Source: DATGLG01 sp035294245
GTDB taxonomy: Bacteria > Pseudomonadota > Alphaproteobacteria > JACZXZ01
Assembly: GCA_035294245.1 (NCBI GenBank)
Contig: DATGLG010000052.1
Span: 1-64,000 of the forward strand
DNA length: 64,000 nt
Direction of reading: 5' to 3'
A program made the translations under genes and the position numbers. Below, one piece after another: positions 25,837-33,867 of this stretch. The notes beneath the pieces were generated by a model. It searched no databases. It was given only the letters and a program-made list of their open reading frames with translations, and was not told the DNA's origin. Numbering within the stretch: the first letter of the stretch is position 1; each line of letters opens with the position of its first letter.

Positions 25837-26376
25837 ATGCTGACCATCGGCGACAAGTTCCCAAGTTTCGCGCTGAAGGCGGTCGTCTCGACCGACCCGA
25901 AAGCGGCATTCACTGACGTGACCGAGGCAAGCGATCCGGGCAAGTGGAAGGTCGTGTTCTTCTGGCCGAAGGATTTCACCTTCGTATGTCCGACGGAGAT
26001 CGCCGCCTTCGGCAAGCTCGACGGCGAGTTTCGCGACCGCGACGCGGTGATCTACGGCGTCAGCATCGACAGCGAGTACGTCCATCTGGCGTGGCGGCAG
26101 AACCACGCCGACCTCAAGGAGCTGCCCTTCCCGATGCTGGCCGATATCAAGCGCGAGCTTTCCGGCGCTCTCGGCATCCTCGACAAGAAGGAGGGGGTCG
26201 CGCTGCGCGCCACCTTCATCGTCGACCCCGAAGGCGTCATCCGCTTCGTGTCGGTCAACGATCTGAGCGTCGGGCGGAACCCGCAGGAAGTGCTGCGCGT
26301 GCTCGACGCCCTGCAGACCGACGAGCTCTGCCCCTGCAACTGGCAGAAGGGGGACGAGGTTCTGAAGGCCGCCTAA
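25837..26376 (+). CDS. ahpC: Peroxiredoxin AhpC-like (2-Cys, AhpD-linked)
   Basis: 179 residues. The peroxidatic Cys51 lies in FWPKDFTFVCPTEIAAF. The C-terminal segment TDELCPCNWQKGDEVL carries the resolving Cys in a CPC form typical of AhpD-dependent AhpC, such as the mycobacterial type, rather than the AhpF-dependent enteric type. It reduces hydrogen peroxide and organic hydroperoxides. ahpD follows, and no ahpF is present, consistent with that assignment. Expression is probably controlled by the divergent oxyR. A strong hairpin follows the stop. Confidence 0.95.
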   Translation: MLTIGDKFPSFALKAVVSTDPKAAFTDVTEASDPGKWKVVFFWPKDFTFVCPTEIAAFGKLDGEFRDRDAVIYGVSIDSEYVHLAWRQNHADLKELPFPMLADIKRELSGALGILDKKEGVALRATFIVDPEGVIRFVSVNDLSVGRNPQEVLRVLDALQTDELCPCNWQKGDEVLKAA

Positions 26377-26381
26377 CTCAA

Positions 26382-26419
26382 TCCGGCGCCGCGACGGCAC
26401 GCTGTCGCGCGGCGCCGGA
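26382..26419 (+). other. Stable intercistronic hairpin between ahpC and ahpD
   Basis: TCCGGCGCCGCG (from 26382) pairs with CGCGGCGCCGGA (to 26419), a 12-base perfect stem that extends inward with GCGAC/GTCGC across a small bulge. No T-tract follows, so termination is unlikely. Partial read-through control or stabilisation of the ahpC message is plausible. Confidence 0.5.
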
Positions 26420-26451
26420 CATCCCCTGCATTCGTGAAAGGAGAGGCGATC

Positions 26452-26985
26452 ATGTCGCTCGAGGCCTTGAAGAACCGCTTGCCCGACTACGCCAAGGATC
26501 TGAAGCTCAACCTCTCAAGCCTGGCGAGCGAGACGGCGCTGAGCGAGCAGCAGCGCGCCGGCACTTTCATCGCCTCGGCCCTCGCTTCACGCAATGCCGA
26601 GGTGATTGCAGCACTCAATGCGGAGTTTGCGCCGAAGCTCGGCCCCGAGGCGCTGGAAGCGGCCAAGGCCGCGGCCGCAATCATGGGCATGAACAACATC
26701 TATTACCGGTTCGTGCATCTCTCGGGCTCGCCTGATTACAAGTCGATGCCGGCCAAGCTGCGCATGAACGTGATCGCCAGGCCGGGCGTGGAGAAGCGCG
26801 ACTTCGAGCTGTGGTCGCTTGCGGTCTCCGCCGTCAATGGCTGCGGTACGTGCATCGAGGCGCATGAGCGCGAGCTGCGCAAGGCCGGCATGAGCGCCGA
26901 GGCCATCCAGGCCGCGGCTCGGATCGCCGCCGTGGTGCATGCCGTGGCTGCGACGATCGAGGGCGAGCGGGCGCTCGCCGCGTGA
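26452..26985 (+). CDS. ahpD: Alkyl hydroperoxide reductase AhpD (CMD family)
   Basis: 177 residues of the carboxymuconolactone decarboxylase-like fold. The active site is VNGCGTCIEAHE, with Cys131-x2-Cys134 and the proton-relay His138. MNNIYYRFVHL is also a family segment. AhpD serves as the thiol reductant that regenerates oxidised AhpC, so the two genes form one peroxide-scavenging unit. ATG 26452 is chosen because GGAGAGGCGATC precedes it; an in-frame ATG six codons earlier overlaps the ribosome binding site. It is separated from ahpC by a strong hairpin. Confidence 0.95.
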   Translation: MSLEALKNRLPDYAKDLKLNLSSLASETALSEQQRAGTFIASALASRNAEVIAALNAEFAPKLGPEALEAAKAAAAIMGMNNIYYRFVHLSGSPDYKSMPAKLRMNVIARPGVEKRDFELWSLAVSAVNGCGTCIEAHERELRKAGMSAEAIQAAARIAAVVHAVAATIEGERALAA

Positions 26986-27010
26986 GCCGGGCAGCGGAAC
27001 CGACGTCCGC

Positions 27011-27472
27011 TTAGGAGGCCGCCAGGGTCGTCGCGCCGGCGGCCTTCATCTTCTCGATCTCGGCGATCCGCGCGTCGCGCTCGCTGGCGGTCATTTGCCG
27101 CACCCCGCTCTGGGTCCAGTGGCGCACCCGTTCCAATAGCTTCTTCGGCGAGCCGGATTTGACAAGGTAATCGTCGGCGCCCGCCTTGAGGGCTTCGGCC
27201 AGGAGATCGAGCTCGAAAACCGCCGAATGCAGCAGGATCGGCAGGGCGATCGGCTTCGATTTGCGGATCTGGCGGCAGCACTCGATGCCGTCGATCCCCG
27301 GCATCATGATGTCAAGGACAACCAGCGACGGCGTATTTCCGTAAAGGAAATTGAGGCAGTCCTGACCGTCGGCCGCCTGCACAACGAGATAGCCATTATA
27401 TTTCAGGATGTCGTTGTAAAGCCGCCGCTGGCTGGGGTCATCATCGACGAGCAGGACGAGGCGCGATGTCAT
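27011..27472 (-). CDS. Orphan single-domain response regulator
   Basis: About 153 residues with one receiver domain and no output domain. Acidic pocket VLLVDDDPSQ, phosphoacceptor Asp in LVVLDIMMPGIDG, switch Ser in ILLHSAVF, and Lys in DDYLVKSGSPKKLL. A helical tail of about 35 residues (ASERDARIAEIEKMKAAG) follows. No histidine kinase is adjacent, so the phosphodonor is unknown. Three start codons are in frame within seven codons (GTG 27484, ATG 27478, ATG 27472); I use the one closest to the fold. A CtrA-like box lies about 50 bases upstream. Confidence 0.85.
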   Translation of the reverse strand: MTSRLVLLVDDDPSQRRLYNDILKYNGYLVVQAADGQDCLNFLYGNTPSLVVLDIMMPGIDGIECCRQIRKSKPIALPILLHSAVFELDLLAEALKAGADDYLVKSGSPKKLLERVRHWTQSGVRQMTASERDARIAEIEKMKAAGATTLAAS

Positions 27473-27521
27473 GGGCATCCGCACATTGCAATTTCCATCT
27501 GCGGACGGTAGGCGGACATGC

Positions 27522-27537
27522 CTAACAAAACCTTAAC
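27522..27537 (-). promoter_or_regulatory. CtrA-box-like sequence
   Basis: On the minus strand the sequence reads TTAA, seven bases, TTAG; on the plus strand it is CTAA-N7-TTAAC. It differs by one base from the CtrA consensus TTAA-N7-TTAA. It sits between the divergent orphan response regulator and the antiporter, about 45-50 bases before the regulator start. Presence of ccrM nearby suggests a CtrA/GcrA-type cell-cycle circuit in this genome. Confidence 0.35.
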
Positions 27538-27654
27538 GGCCCACCGTCGCCCGACTTCCGTTACCTGAGCCCCACCTCTCGAAGCCGCAGAGGCCACCTG
27601 CCGCGCCCTTTTGCCGCCCGGCGCGCCGGGGTTCGGTGTTAAGCTGGTGCAGCG

Positions 27655-29022
27655 ATGTCGCCACCCGCCGCACTGGACGCCCTGACGGCGCTGCCGTCCC
27701 ATGTGAACCTCACCGCCTTTGCCATCGTAGCCTTGGCGGCGCTGGCTTGCGGCATGCTGTTCACCCGCCTCAGGCAGCCGGCCGTCGTCGGCTATATTCT
27801 CGCCGGCGTCATCCTGGGACCATCGGTGCTCGGCCTGATCAGGAGCCGCGATACGGTCGAGCTCCTCGCCGATCTCGGCGTTCTGATGCTGCTCTATCTC
27901 GTCGGGATGGAGCTCAGCCTGCGCGGCTTCAAATCGGTGTGGCGCATCGCCATCGTGGCGGTCTGCGTCCAGCTCGCCGGCGCCGTGCTGGTCATGCTCG
28001 GCCTCTCCTATCTGCTCGGCTGGTCGTCGCGGCTTGCGACCCTGCTCGGGTTCGTCGTCGCCCTCTCGAGCACGGCGGTCGCCATCAAGATGCTGGAGGA
28101 TCTCGGCGAGCTGCGCAGCCGCCTGGGCCAGGTGACGGTCGCGGTGCTGATCGCCCAGGACCTCGCCGTCGCCCCTCTCATGCTGATCGTCCACAATATG
28201 GGTGCCGCCCGCTTCGGCGCCGCGAGCGCCGTCAAGCTCGCCGTCGCCATCGCGCTCCTCGTGGCGCTCACCTGGTATCTCTCCCGGCGTCAGCGAATCC
28301 ACCTGCCCTTCGCCCATTGGGTGCGCGGCAATCTCGACCTCACGGCGGTCGCCGGGCTTGCCTTCTGCTTCGCAGCGGCGGCGCTTTCCGGCCTGGTCGG
28401 CCTTTCTCCCGCCTATGGCGCCTTCCTCGCCGGGCTGATCATCGGCAACAGCGCGGAGCGCCATGCCGTGCTGTCGACGATGCAGCCCATCCAGAGCGTC
28501 CTGCTGATGATGTTCTTCGTCTCCATCGGGCTGCTCGCGGATCTCGCCTACATCTTTGCCCATTTGCCCGAGGTGGTGGTGGTCCTGATGCTGGTGACCT
28601 TGTGCAAGACCACCTTCAACGTGCTGCTCCTGCGCGGGCTCGGCGAGCCGTGGACACGTGCTTACTTTTCTGGTGTGCTGCTCAGCCAAGTGGGGGAATT
28701 CTCCTTCATCCTCGCCGCGGTGGGCCTCTCCGCCGGCGTGATCGACCCCGTCCATCACCGTCTCGTCGTCGCCGTCACCGTGCTCTCTCTCGTGATCAGC
28801 CCCTTCTGGATGACGTCCGCGCGGCGCATCGAGCGCATCGCCCGGCTTGGCACGCCTTCGGGCGCCGAGATCTTCCGCCTCGTCTATGGCGCGCCCGCGG
28901 AGCGCATCATCGCCGGCGTGGGCTGGGTCACCGTTCGACTCGGCTTGCATTTCGAGCGCCCACGGGGCGAGTCGAAGCTGCCGCTTCTCGGCCTTGGCTG
29001 GCGCCGCAGGCGGAAGGGCTGA
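27655..29022 (+). CDS. CPA2 cation:proton antiporter (KefB/YbaL-like)
   Basis: 455 residues, about twelve or thirteen membrane spans, with the Na_H_Exchanger fold. Seen: RLRQPAVVGYILAGVILGPS, LMLLYLVGMELSLR, the ALSSTAVAIKMLEDLGELRS segment and VLIAQDLAVAPLML containing the ion-binding Gln-Asp. There is no TrkA-N domain after the membrane part, only about 60 further residues, so this is the short form without the NAD-binding regulatory domain of KefB. It exports K+ or Na+ in exchange for protons. The rnhB start lies five bases after its stop. Confidence 0.9.
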   Translation: MSPPAALDALTALPSHVNLTAFAIVALAALACGMLFTRLRQPAVVGYILAGVILGPSVLGLIRSRDTVELLADLGVLMLLYLVGMELSLRGFKSVWRIAIVAVCVQLAGAVLVMLGLSYLLGWSSRLATLLGFVVALSSTAVAIKMLEDLGELRSRLGQVTVAVLIAQDLAVAPLMLIVHNMGAARFGAASAVKLAVAIALLVALTWYLSRRQRIHLPFAHWVRGNLDLTAVAGLAFCFAAAALSGLVGLSPAYGAFLAGLIIGNSAERHAVLSTMQPIQSVLLMMFFVSIGLLADLAYIFAHLPEVVVVLMLVTLCKTTFNVLLLRGLGEPWTRAYFSGVLLSQVGEFSFILAAVGLSAGVIDPVHHRLVVAVTVLSLVISPFWMTSARRIERIARLGTPSGAEIFRLVYGAPAERIIAGVGWVTVRLGLHFERPRGESKLPLLGLGWRRRRKG

Positions 29023-29026
29023 GGCG

Positions 29027-29701
29027 ATGCCCGATTGCGCTTTCGAGCAAGCGGCCAGCGCGCGCACCGGCGACGGTGTCGTTTGCGGCATCGACGAAGC
29101 GGGGCGAGGGCCCTGGGCCGGGCCGGTGGTTGCCGCCGCGGTCGTGCTCGGCGACGGCCGCGGCAATCTCGCCGGGCTGCCGAGGCTGCTTCGCGACGAG
29201 CTCGACGACTCGAAGCGCCTCCTCCCCGCGCATCGCGAGGTGCTCTACGCAGCACTGATGGCGGCGGCGCGGCGCGGGCGCGCGCGTTTTGCCGTGGCGG
29301 CGGCGAGCGCCGCCGAGATCGACCGCATCAACATCCTCGCTGCCACCCATCTCGCCATGACGCGAGCCGTGCGGGCGCTGGGGATGCTGCCGGCGCTTGC
29401 CCTCGTCGACGGCGACCGCCCGCCGTCCCTTCCCATGCCGGTCGAGACGATCATCGGCGGTGATGGGCTCAGCCTCTCGATCGCGGCGGCCTCCGTGCTT
29501 GCGAAGGTCACTCGCGACCGGCTGATGGCGCGGCTCGATCCGCGCTATTTCGGCTTCCGTTGGGCACAGAATATGGGATATGGCACGCTCGAGCACCGCG
29601 AGGCCTTGTGGCGATTCGGCCCCACGCCTCACCACCGCATGAGCTTCGCCCCGGTCCGCGAGGCGTGGTCCGAGCTGCGCGCCCGCTCCAAGCTTAAGTG
29701 A
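29027..29701 (+). CDS. rnhB: Ribonuclease HII
   Basis: 224 residues. N-terminal catalytic motif VCGIDEAGRGPWAGPVVAAA, then ELDDSKRLL, ALVDGDRPP and AAASVLAKVTRDRLM, followed by YFGFRWAQNMGYGTLEHREA. These include the conserved acidic residues of type 2 RNase H. It removes RNA from RNA:DNA hybrids and single ribonucleotides from DNA. The ATG is inside TGAGGCGATG, so its ribosome binding site overlaps the antiporter stop. ccrM follows after 70 bases. The type 1 enzyme rnhA is also in this window. Confidence 0.95.
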   Translation: MPDCAFEQAASARTGDGVVCGIDEAGRGPWAGPVVAAAVVLGDGRGNLAGLPRLLRDELDDSKRLLPAHREVLYAALMAAARRGRARFAVAAASAAEIDRINILAATHLAMTRAVRALGMLPALALVDGDRPPSLPMPVETIIGGDGLSLSIAAASVLAKVTRDRLMARLDPRYFGFRWAQNMGYGTLEHREALWRFGPTPHHRMSFAPVREAWSELRARSKLK

Positions 29702-29703
29702 TT

Positions 29704-29742
29704 GACTCCACAAAATTATTGACCCGGCGACTCGCTTGACTC
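29704..29742 (+). promoter_or_regulatory. Cluster of three GANTC sites before ccrM
   Basis: GACTC occurs at 29704-29708, 29729-29733 and 29738-29742, all within the 70-base gap between rnhB and ccrM. GANTC is the CcrM recognition sequence. In Caulobacter, ccrM transcription is affected by methylation of GANTC sites in its leader, so this is a candidate autoregulatory region. A TTAA half-site (29694-29697) lies just upstream. Confidence 0.6.
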
Positions 29743-29771
29743 AAAGTGGCCTCCTCCGGGCGGGGGGGTCC

Positions 29772-30845
29772 ATGAAGCCAAATCAAGTGCTGGTCGGCGA
29801 CTGCGTCGAGCTGATGGGCTGGTTGCCGTCGGGCTCGGTCGACATGATCTTCGCCGACCCTCCCTATAATCTTCAGCTTGCTGGCGAGTTGCATCGTCCC
29901 AACAACAGCCGCGTCGACGGCGTCGAAGCGGCGTGGGACAAGTTCGACGACTTCGCGACCTATGATTCGTTCACCCGCGCCTGGCTTGCCGCCGCGCGGC
30001 GCGTGCTCAAGGAGGATGGCACGCTCTGGGTGATCGGCAGCTATCACAACATCTTTCGCGTCGGCGCCGCGCTGCAGGATCTCGGCTTCTGGGTCCTCAA
30101 CGACGTGATCTGGCGCAAGACGAATCCGATGCCGAACTTCCGCGGCCGCCGCTTCACCAATGCCCACGAGACGCTGATCTGGTGCGCCAAGAGCCAGGAT
30201 GCGCGCTATACGTTCAACTACGAAGCGATGAAGGCGCTCAACGACGATCTGCAGATGCGGAGCGATTGGCTCATCCCGCTCTGCACGGGAGCCGAGCGCC
30301 TCAAGGATGCCGACGGGCGCAAGGCGCACCCGACTCAAAAGCCGGAGGCGCTGCTCCACCGCGTCATCCTTGCGGGCACGAAGCCGGGGGCCCTCGTCCT
30401 CGATCCCTTCTTCGGCACCGGCACGACCGGCGTCGTCGCGCGGCGGCTCGGCCGGAGCTATATCGGCATCGAGAAGGACCCTGAGTACGCCCGGCGCGCC
30501 CGCGAGCGCATCGCGCAAGTCGCCGCTCCCGACCCCGCCGCGGTCGAGCTGCGCAGCAAGCGCGAGGAGCCGCGCATTCCCTTCGGCTGGCTCGTGGAGC
30601 ACGGCCTCCTGAAACCGGGAGAGGTCCTCTCCGATCCTTCGCGGCGGTGGACGGCGAAGGTGCGTGCGGACGGCACCCTGATTTCCGCCGACCATCGCGG
30701 CTCGATCCACCAGGTCGGGGCCGCCGTGCAGGGAGCGCCCGCATGCAACGGCTGGACCTTCTGGTATGTCGAGAGGCGGGGGCGGATGGTGCCGATCGAT
30801 GCGCTGCGCCAGCAGCTTCGGGCCGGACTCGAGCGCGTCTCCTAG
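29772..30845 (+). CDS. ccrM: Cell-cycle-regulated GANTC adenine methyltransferase CcrM
   Basis: 357 residues, matching Caulobacter CcrM (358). Beta-class N6-adenine methyltransferase order: catalytic DPPY in MIFADPPYNLQL (Asp29) near the N-terminus and the SAM-binding LVLDPFFGTGTTGVVARRLG later. The last 80 residues (IPFGWLVEHGLLKPGEVLSD and WTAKVRADGTLIS) are the CcrM-specific C-terminal domain needed for DNA recognition. There is no partner restriction gene, as expected for CcrM. It methylates GANTC and links transcription to replication in Alphaproteobacteria. The start ATG 29772 was chosen on homology. Confidence 0.95.
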   Translation: MKPNQVLVGDCVELMGWLPSGSVDMIFADPPYNLQLAGELHRPNNSRVDGVEAAWDKFDDFATYDSFTRAWLAAARRVLKEDGTLWVIGSYHNIFRVGAALQDLGFWVLNDVIWRKTNPMPNFRGRRFTNAHETLIWCAKSQDARYTFNYEAMKALNDDLQMRSDWLIPLCTGAERLKDADGRKAHPTQKPEALLHRVILAGTKPGALVLDPFFGTGTTGVVARRLGRSYIGIEKDPEYARRARERIAQVAAPDPAAVELRSKREEPRIPFGWLVEHGLLKPGEVLSDPSRRWTAKVRADGTLISADHRGSIHQVGAAVQGAPACNGWTFWYVERRGRMVPIDALRQQLRAGLERVS

Positions 30846-30848
30846 ACG

Positions 30849-31253
30849 ATGTTCGCGCTCCACCCGCAGCTCGCCGCGGATACCCATCTCATCGCCGACT
30901 GGCCACTCTCGCGCGTTCTTCTCATGGACGACCGGCGCTTTCCCTGGCTCATCCTCGTGCCGCGCCGGCCGCAGCTTTGCGAAATTCACGATCTGGCGCC
31001 CGCGGATCGCGCGCAATTGATGGAAGAGATCGTGCGCGCCTCACGCGCGCTGAGCAAGGCTTGGGCACCCGACAAGATCAACGTGGCGGCGCTCGGCAAT
31101 GTGGTGCGGCAGCTCCACATCCACATTGTCGGCCGGCGCAAGGACGACGCCGCGCAGCCCGGCCTGGTCTGGGCCGCTGGCCCGGCGCAACGCTACAGCC
31201 CGGCCGCCCTGGCGGATGTGATCGGTCGCGCCAAAGCCGCGCTCGCCGATTAA
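30849..31253 (+). CDS. HIT-domain protein
   Basis: 134 residues of the histidine triad fold. Seen: RFPWLILVPRRPQLCEIHDL, INVAALGNVV and the triad region RQLHIHIVGRRKDDA, where His90 and His92 are present but the third position (His in HxHxHxx) is Val94. The His thought to carry out nucleophilic attack is retained. HIT proteins hydrolyse or transfer nucleotides from dinucleoside or adenylyl substrates. It begins four bases after ccrM and is likely co-transcribed. Confidence 0.88.
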   Translation: MFALHPQLAADTHLIADWPLSRVLLMDDRRFPWLILVPRRPQLCEIHDLAPADRAQLMEEIVRASRALSKAWAPDKINVAALGNVVRQLHIHIVGRRKDDAAQPGLVWAAGPAQRYSPAALADVIGRAKAALAD

Positions 31254-31268
31254 CGCTGCGACCGCGCG

Positions 31269-32624
31269 CTAAGCCGTGCCGACGGCCTTGCTCTCGGCGG
31301 CCGGTAGGGTCAGGCGGACCTGGAGACCACCGAGATCGGCCCGATCGAGCGTGACGCTGCCGCCGTAGAGCTCGGCGATGTCGCGGACGATGGCGAGACC
31401 GAGCCCGCTGCCCGGCACGGCTTCGTCGAGCCGCTTGCCCCGCTGGAAGAGCTGGGCGCGCTCATCGGGCGAGAGGCCGGGGCCGTCATCCTCGACGACG
31501 ACGGTGAGGCGGTCGCCCGCATGCGCGACCGCAACGGCAACGCGCCCATGGGCCCATTTGCAGCCATTGTCCATGAGATTGCCGAGCATCTCCTCGAGGT
31601 CCTGGCGCTCGCCACGAAAGCTCGCGTCGCGATCGCCGCCGACCGTGATCTCGATATGGCGCTCGGCATGGATGCGCTCGAGCGTTCGCTTGAGATCCTC
31701 GACGGCGGGCAGCACCGCGGTGCGCACGCCCAACACACCGCTCATCGCGGCGGCGCGAGCGCGGGAGAGGTAATGGTCGACCTGCCGGCGCATCACATCC
31801 GTCTGCCGCAAGACCGAGTCTGCAAGCTGCCCCTTCTCCCGCGCCGCCTCGTTGGCCAACACCGCAAGCGGCGTCTTGAGCGCATGGGCGAGATTGCCGA
31901 CATGGGTGCGGGCGCGCTCGACCACATCGGCATTATGCTCGAGAAGCGCGTTGAGCTCCTCGGCGAGCGGCTGCACCTCGGCGGGGAAGCTGCCGGCCAG
32001 GCGTTCCGTCCGACCGGCGCGGATGGAGCTGAGGCCTTCGCGCATGCGTCGAAGCGGCGTCAGACCGAAATGCACCTGTATGAGCACCGCCGCAATCAGC
32101 CCGAAACCGAGTGCCGCCAGGCCATAGGTCAGGATCTCGTTGAAATGCGCGACTTCGCGGCTGATCTCGCTTTCCTCGGCAGCCACCATATAGCGCAGGC
32201 GATGGGGGAATCCCGGCAATGACACGTTCCGCTCGACGACCCGCAAGGAGCGCCCGTCGGGCCCATCGGCGATGTAAGTGTGGAGCGCGCCGTCCTCTCC
32301 TCCCTTGTCGTTGAGCGTCATATCCCAGAGGGAGCGCGAGCGCAGCACCGGCCCATGAGCGCCGGAGACCTGCCAATACCACCCGGAATAAGGCTGCGTG
32401 AAACGCGGCTCACCCAGGCCGCGCGCAAGCTCGAGTCGTCCCGCATTGCCGGCCCGACTGACCGCGATCAGGCTCTCCAAATAGACTTGCAGGCGTGCGT
32501 CGAAGCTACGCTCGACCGAGTCCTCGAAGATGTCCGAGAGCAGAAACCCGCCTGCAAGCAGGCCGGCGGCAAGCCAGAGGCCCGCCCCCGCGACCAGGCG
32601 GAAGGCGAGCGAGTTCACCTTCAC
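31269..32624 (-). CDS. Sensor histidine kinase (PhoQ/QseC-like)
   Basis: 451 residues. Membrane spans at about 9-30 and 166-185 flank a periplasmic sensor region of about 135 residues; a HAMP segment follows. The phosphoacceptor is His247 in NLAHALKTPLAVLANEA, the N-box NLMDNGCKWA has Asn353, and VVEDDGPGL plus GSGLGLAIVRD form the ATP lid. It overlaps the upstream response regulator gene by four bases (ATGA). The H-box and N-box variants recall PhoQ-type kinases of Alphaproteobacteria. The signal is unknown; the adjacent PepSY genes suggest an envelope cue. Confidence 0.93.
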   Translation of the reverse strand: MKVNSLAFRLVAGAGLWLAAGLLAGGFLLSDIFEDSVERSFDARLQVYLESLIAVSRAGNAGRLELARGLGEPRFTQPYSGWYWQVSGAHGPVLRSRSLWDMTLNDKGGEDGALHTYIADGPDGRSLRVVERNVSLPGFPHRLRYMVAAEESEISREVAHFNEILTYGLAALGFGLIAAVLIQVHFGLTPLRRMREGLSSIRAGRTERLAGSFPAEVQPLAEELNALLEHNADVVERARTHVGNLAHALKTPLAVLANEAAREKGQLADSVLRQTDVMRRQVDHYLSRARAAAMSGVLGVRTAVLPAVEDLKRTLERIHAERHIEITVGGDRDASFRGERQDLEEMLGNLMDNGCKWAHGRVAVAVAHAGDRLTVVVEDDGPGLSPDERAQLFQRGKRLDEAVPGSGLGLAIVRDIAELYGGSVTLDRADLGGLQVRLTLPAAESKAVGTA

Positions 32625-33343
32625 GTAGGCTCTCCGCGACCCTCGTCGCCGCGGGTCGGTGCGGTGCGCCCCTTCATCCGCTCGTCGGGCGCGATGAGCT
32701 GATAGCCGAGTCCGCGCACGGTCTGGATCATATCGGCGCCGATCTTCTTGCGCAGACGGCCGACGAATACCTCGATCGTGTTCGAATCCCGATCGAAGTC
32801 CTGGTCATAGAGGTGCTCGGTAAGCTCGGTGCGGGAGACGACGCGGCCCCGATGATGGAGGAGATAGGCGAGGAGCCGATACTCCTGCGCCGTGAGCTTG
32901 ACCGTGGCGCCGCGGAGCGTCACACGCGAGCTGCGCGTATCGAGGCGCAGCGGCCCGCACTCGATCTCGGCGCTGGCGTGGCCGGCCGCGCGCCGAATGA
33001 GCGCCCGCAGCCGCGCCAGCACCTCCTCCATCTGGAACGGCTTGGTGACGTAGTCGTCGGCACCGGCATCGAAGCCGGAGACCTTCTCGCTCCAGCGATC
33101 GCGCGCCGTCAGGATCAAGACGGGCATGTTGCGGCCGGCGCGGCGCCAGCGCTCCAACACGGTGATTCCGTCCATCACCGGAAGGCCGAGGTCGAGCACG
33201 ACGGCGTCGTAGGTCTCGGTTTCGCCGAGGTAATGGCCCTGCTCGCCGTCATGCGCGACGTCGACGGCGTAGCCGGCCTCCCGCAGCGCATCGGCAAGCT
33301 GGCGCGCGAGGTCGGGCTCGTCTTCGATGGCGAGAATTCGCAT
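32621..33343 (-). CDS. OmpR/PhoB-family response regulator
   Basis: 240 residues. The receiver has the acidic pair Glu7-Asp8 in ILAIEDEPDL, Asp51 in VVLDLGLPVMDG, and Lys in DDYVTKPFQMEE. The C-terminal winged helix has KLTAQEYRLLAYLLHHRGRV and IEVFVGRLRKKIGADMIQTV. It pairs with the histidine kinase that follows. The start ATG 33343 lies two bases after the PepSY gene stop; a start four codons earlier would overlap that stop. The three genes run as one operon. Confidence 0.94.
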   Translation of the reverse strand: MRILAIEDEPDLARQLADALREAGYAVDVAHDGEQGHYLGETETYDAVVLDLGLPVMDGITVLERWRRAGRNMPVLILTARDRWSEKVSGFDAGADDYVTKPFQMEEVLARLRALIRRAAGHASAEIECGPLRLDTRSSRVTLRGATVKLTAQEYRLLAYLLHHRGRVVSRTELTEHLYDQDFDRDSNTIEVFVGRLRKKIGADMIQTVRGLGYQLIAPDERMKGRTAPTRGDEGRGEPT

Positions 33344-33345
33344 GG

Positions 33346-33684
33346 CTATCGGCAAGCGCTGTCAGCGCCGCGTCCTTTGACCTGGAGAATCTCGGTCGTC
33401 GACGCGTCGATGTCGAGCCTGAGCACGTCACCTTTCGGCATCATCATGCGCAGCTCGTAGAGCCAGAATTGCCGGCCGTTGCGGGAGGATTGCTCGAGCT
33501 CGACCTCGATCACCTTGCCGCCGCAGCGGCTCTGCACATTGCCGACGATCTCCTTGAGCGGCCGGATCTCACCGGCCTCGAGCGCCGCGCGGGCGCGCTC
33601 GTGATCGTCCCCGGCGGCGGCGACTCCCGCTGCTCCCAGCGACAGCAGGATGGCCGCCAGCCCGACATCCAGGAAGTCACGCAT
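33346..33684 (-). CDS. Small exported PepSY-domain protein
   Basis: 112 residues: a signal segment (VGLAAILLSLGAAGVAAAG) and one PepSY domain (IRPLKEIVGNVQSRCGG, then FWLYELRMMMPKGDVLRLDI). PepSY domains are proposed to inhibit peptidases or modulate sensors in the periplasm. It is the first gene of the operon with the response regulator and kinase, a common arrangement in which the regulator controls the PepSY gene. The start ATG 33684 sits before the signal sequence; upstream in-frame Met codons are possible. A divergent PepSY-like gene begins 183 bases away. Confidence 0.8.
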   Translation of the reverse strand: MRDFLDVGLAAILLSLGAAGVAAAGDDHERARAALEAGEIRPLKEIVGNVQSRCGGKVIEVELEQSSRNGRQFWLYELRMMMPKGDVLRLDIDASTTEILQVKGRGADSACR

Positions 33685-33867
33685 CGAGCTGTCATACGGC
33701 TCGGGAGCTGAACGCCACATGAATGATTCTCTCAGCATCGGTTCAGGGAGGATAGGAGAAACTCCGTGCCGAAACAAACCACCTCGGGTTTCGCCGGACG
33801 ACCGAACAGCGTCCGCAGCGGGCTCGGCCGAAGGGTCGTGGCGGATGTGGAGCAAGGGCATTTTGCA

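Noticed and set aside
27469..29166. 565-residue minus-strand open frame
   Set aside because: It mirrors the CPA2 antiporter and RNase HII genes; its composition (Asp/Glu/His/Gly-rich, repetitive) is typical of the antisense frame of a GC-rich membrane-protein gene.
32780..32800. GTTCGAATCC-like T-arm string
   Set aside because: It lies inside the response-regulator coding sequence with no acceptor or anticodon stem around it, so it is not a tRNA.
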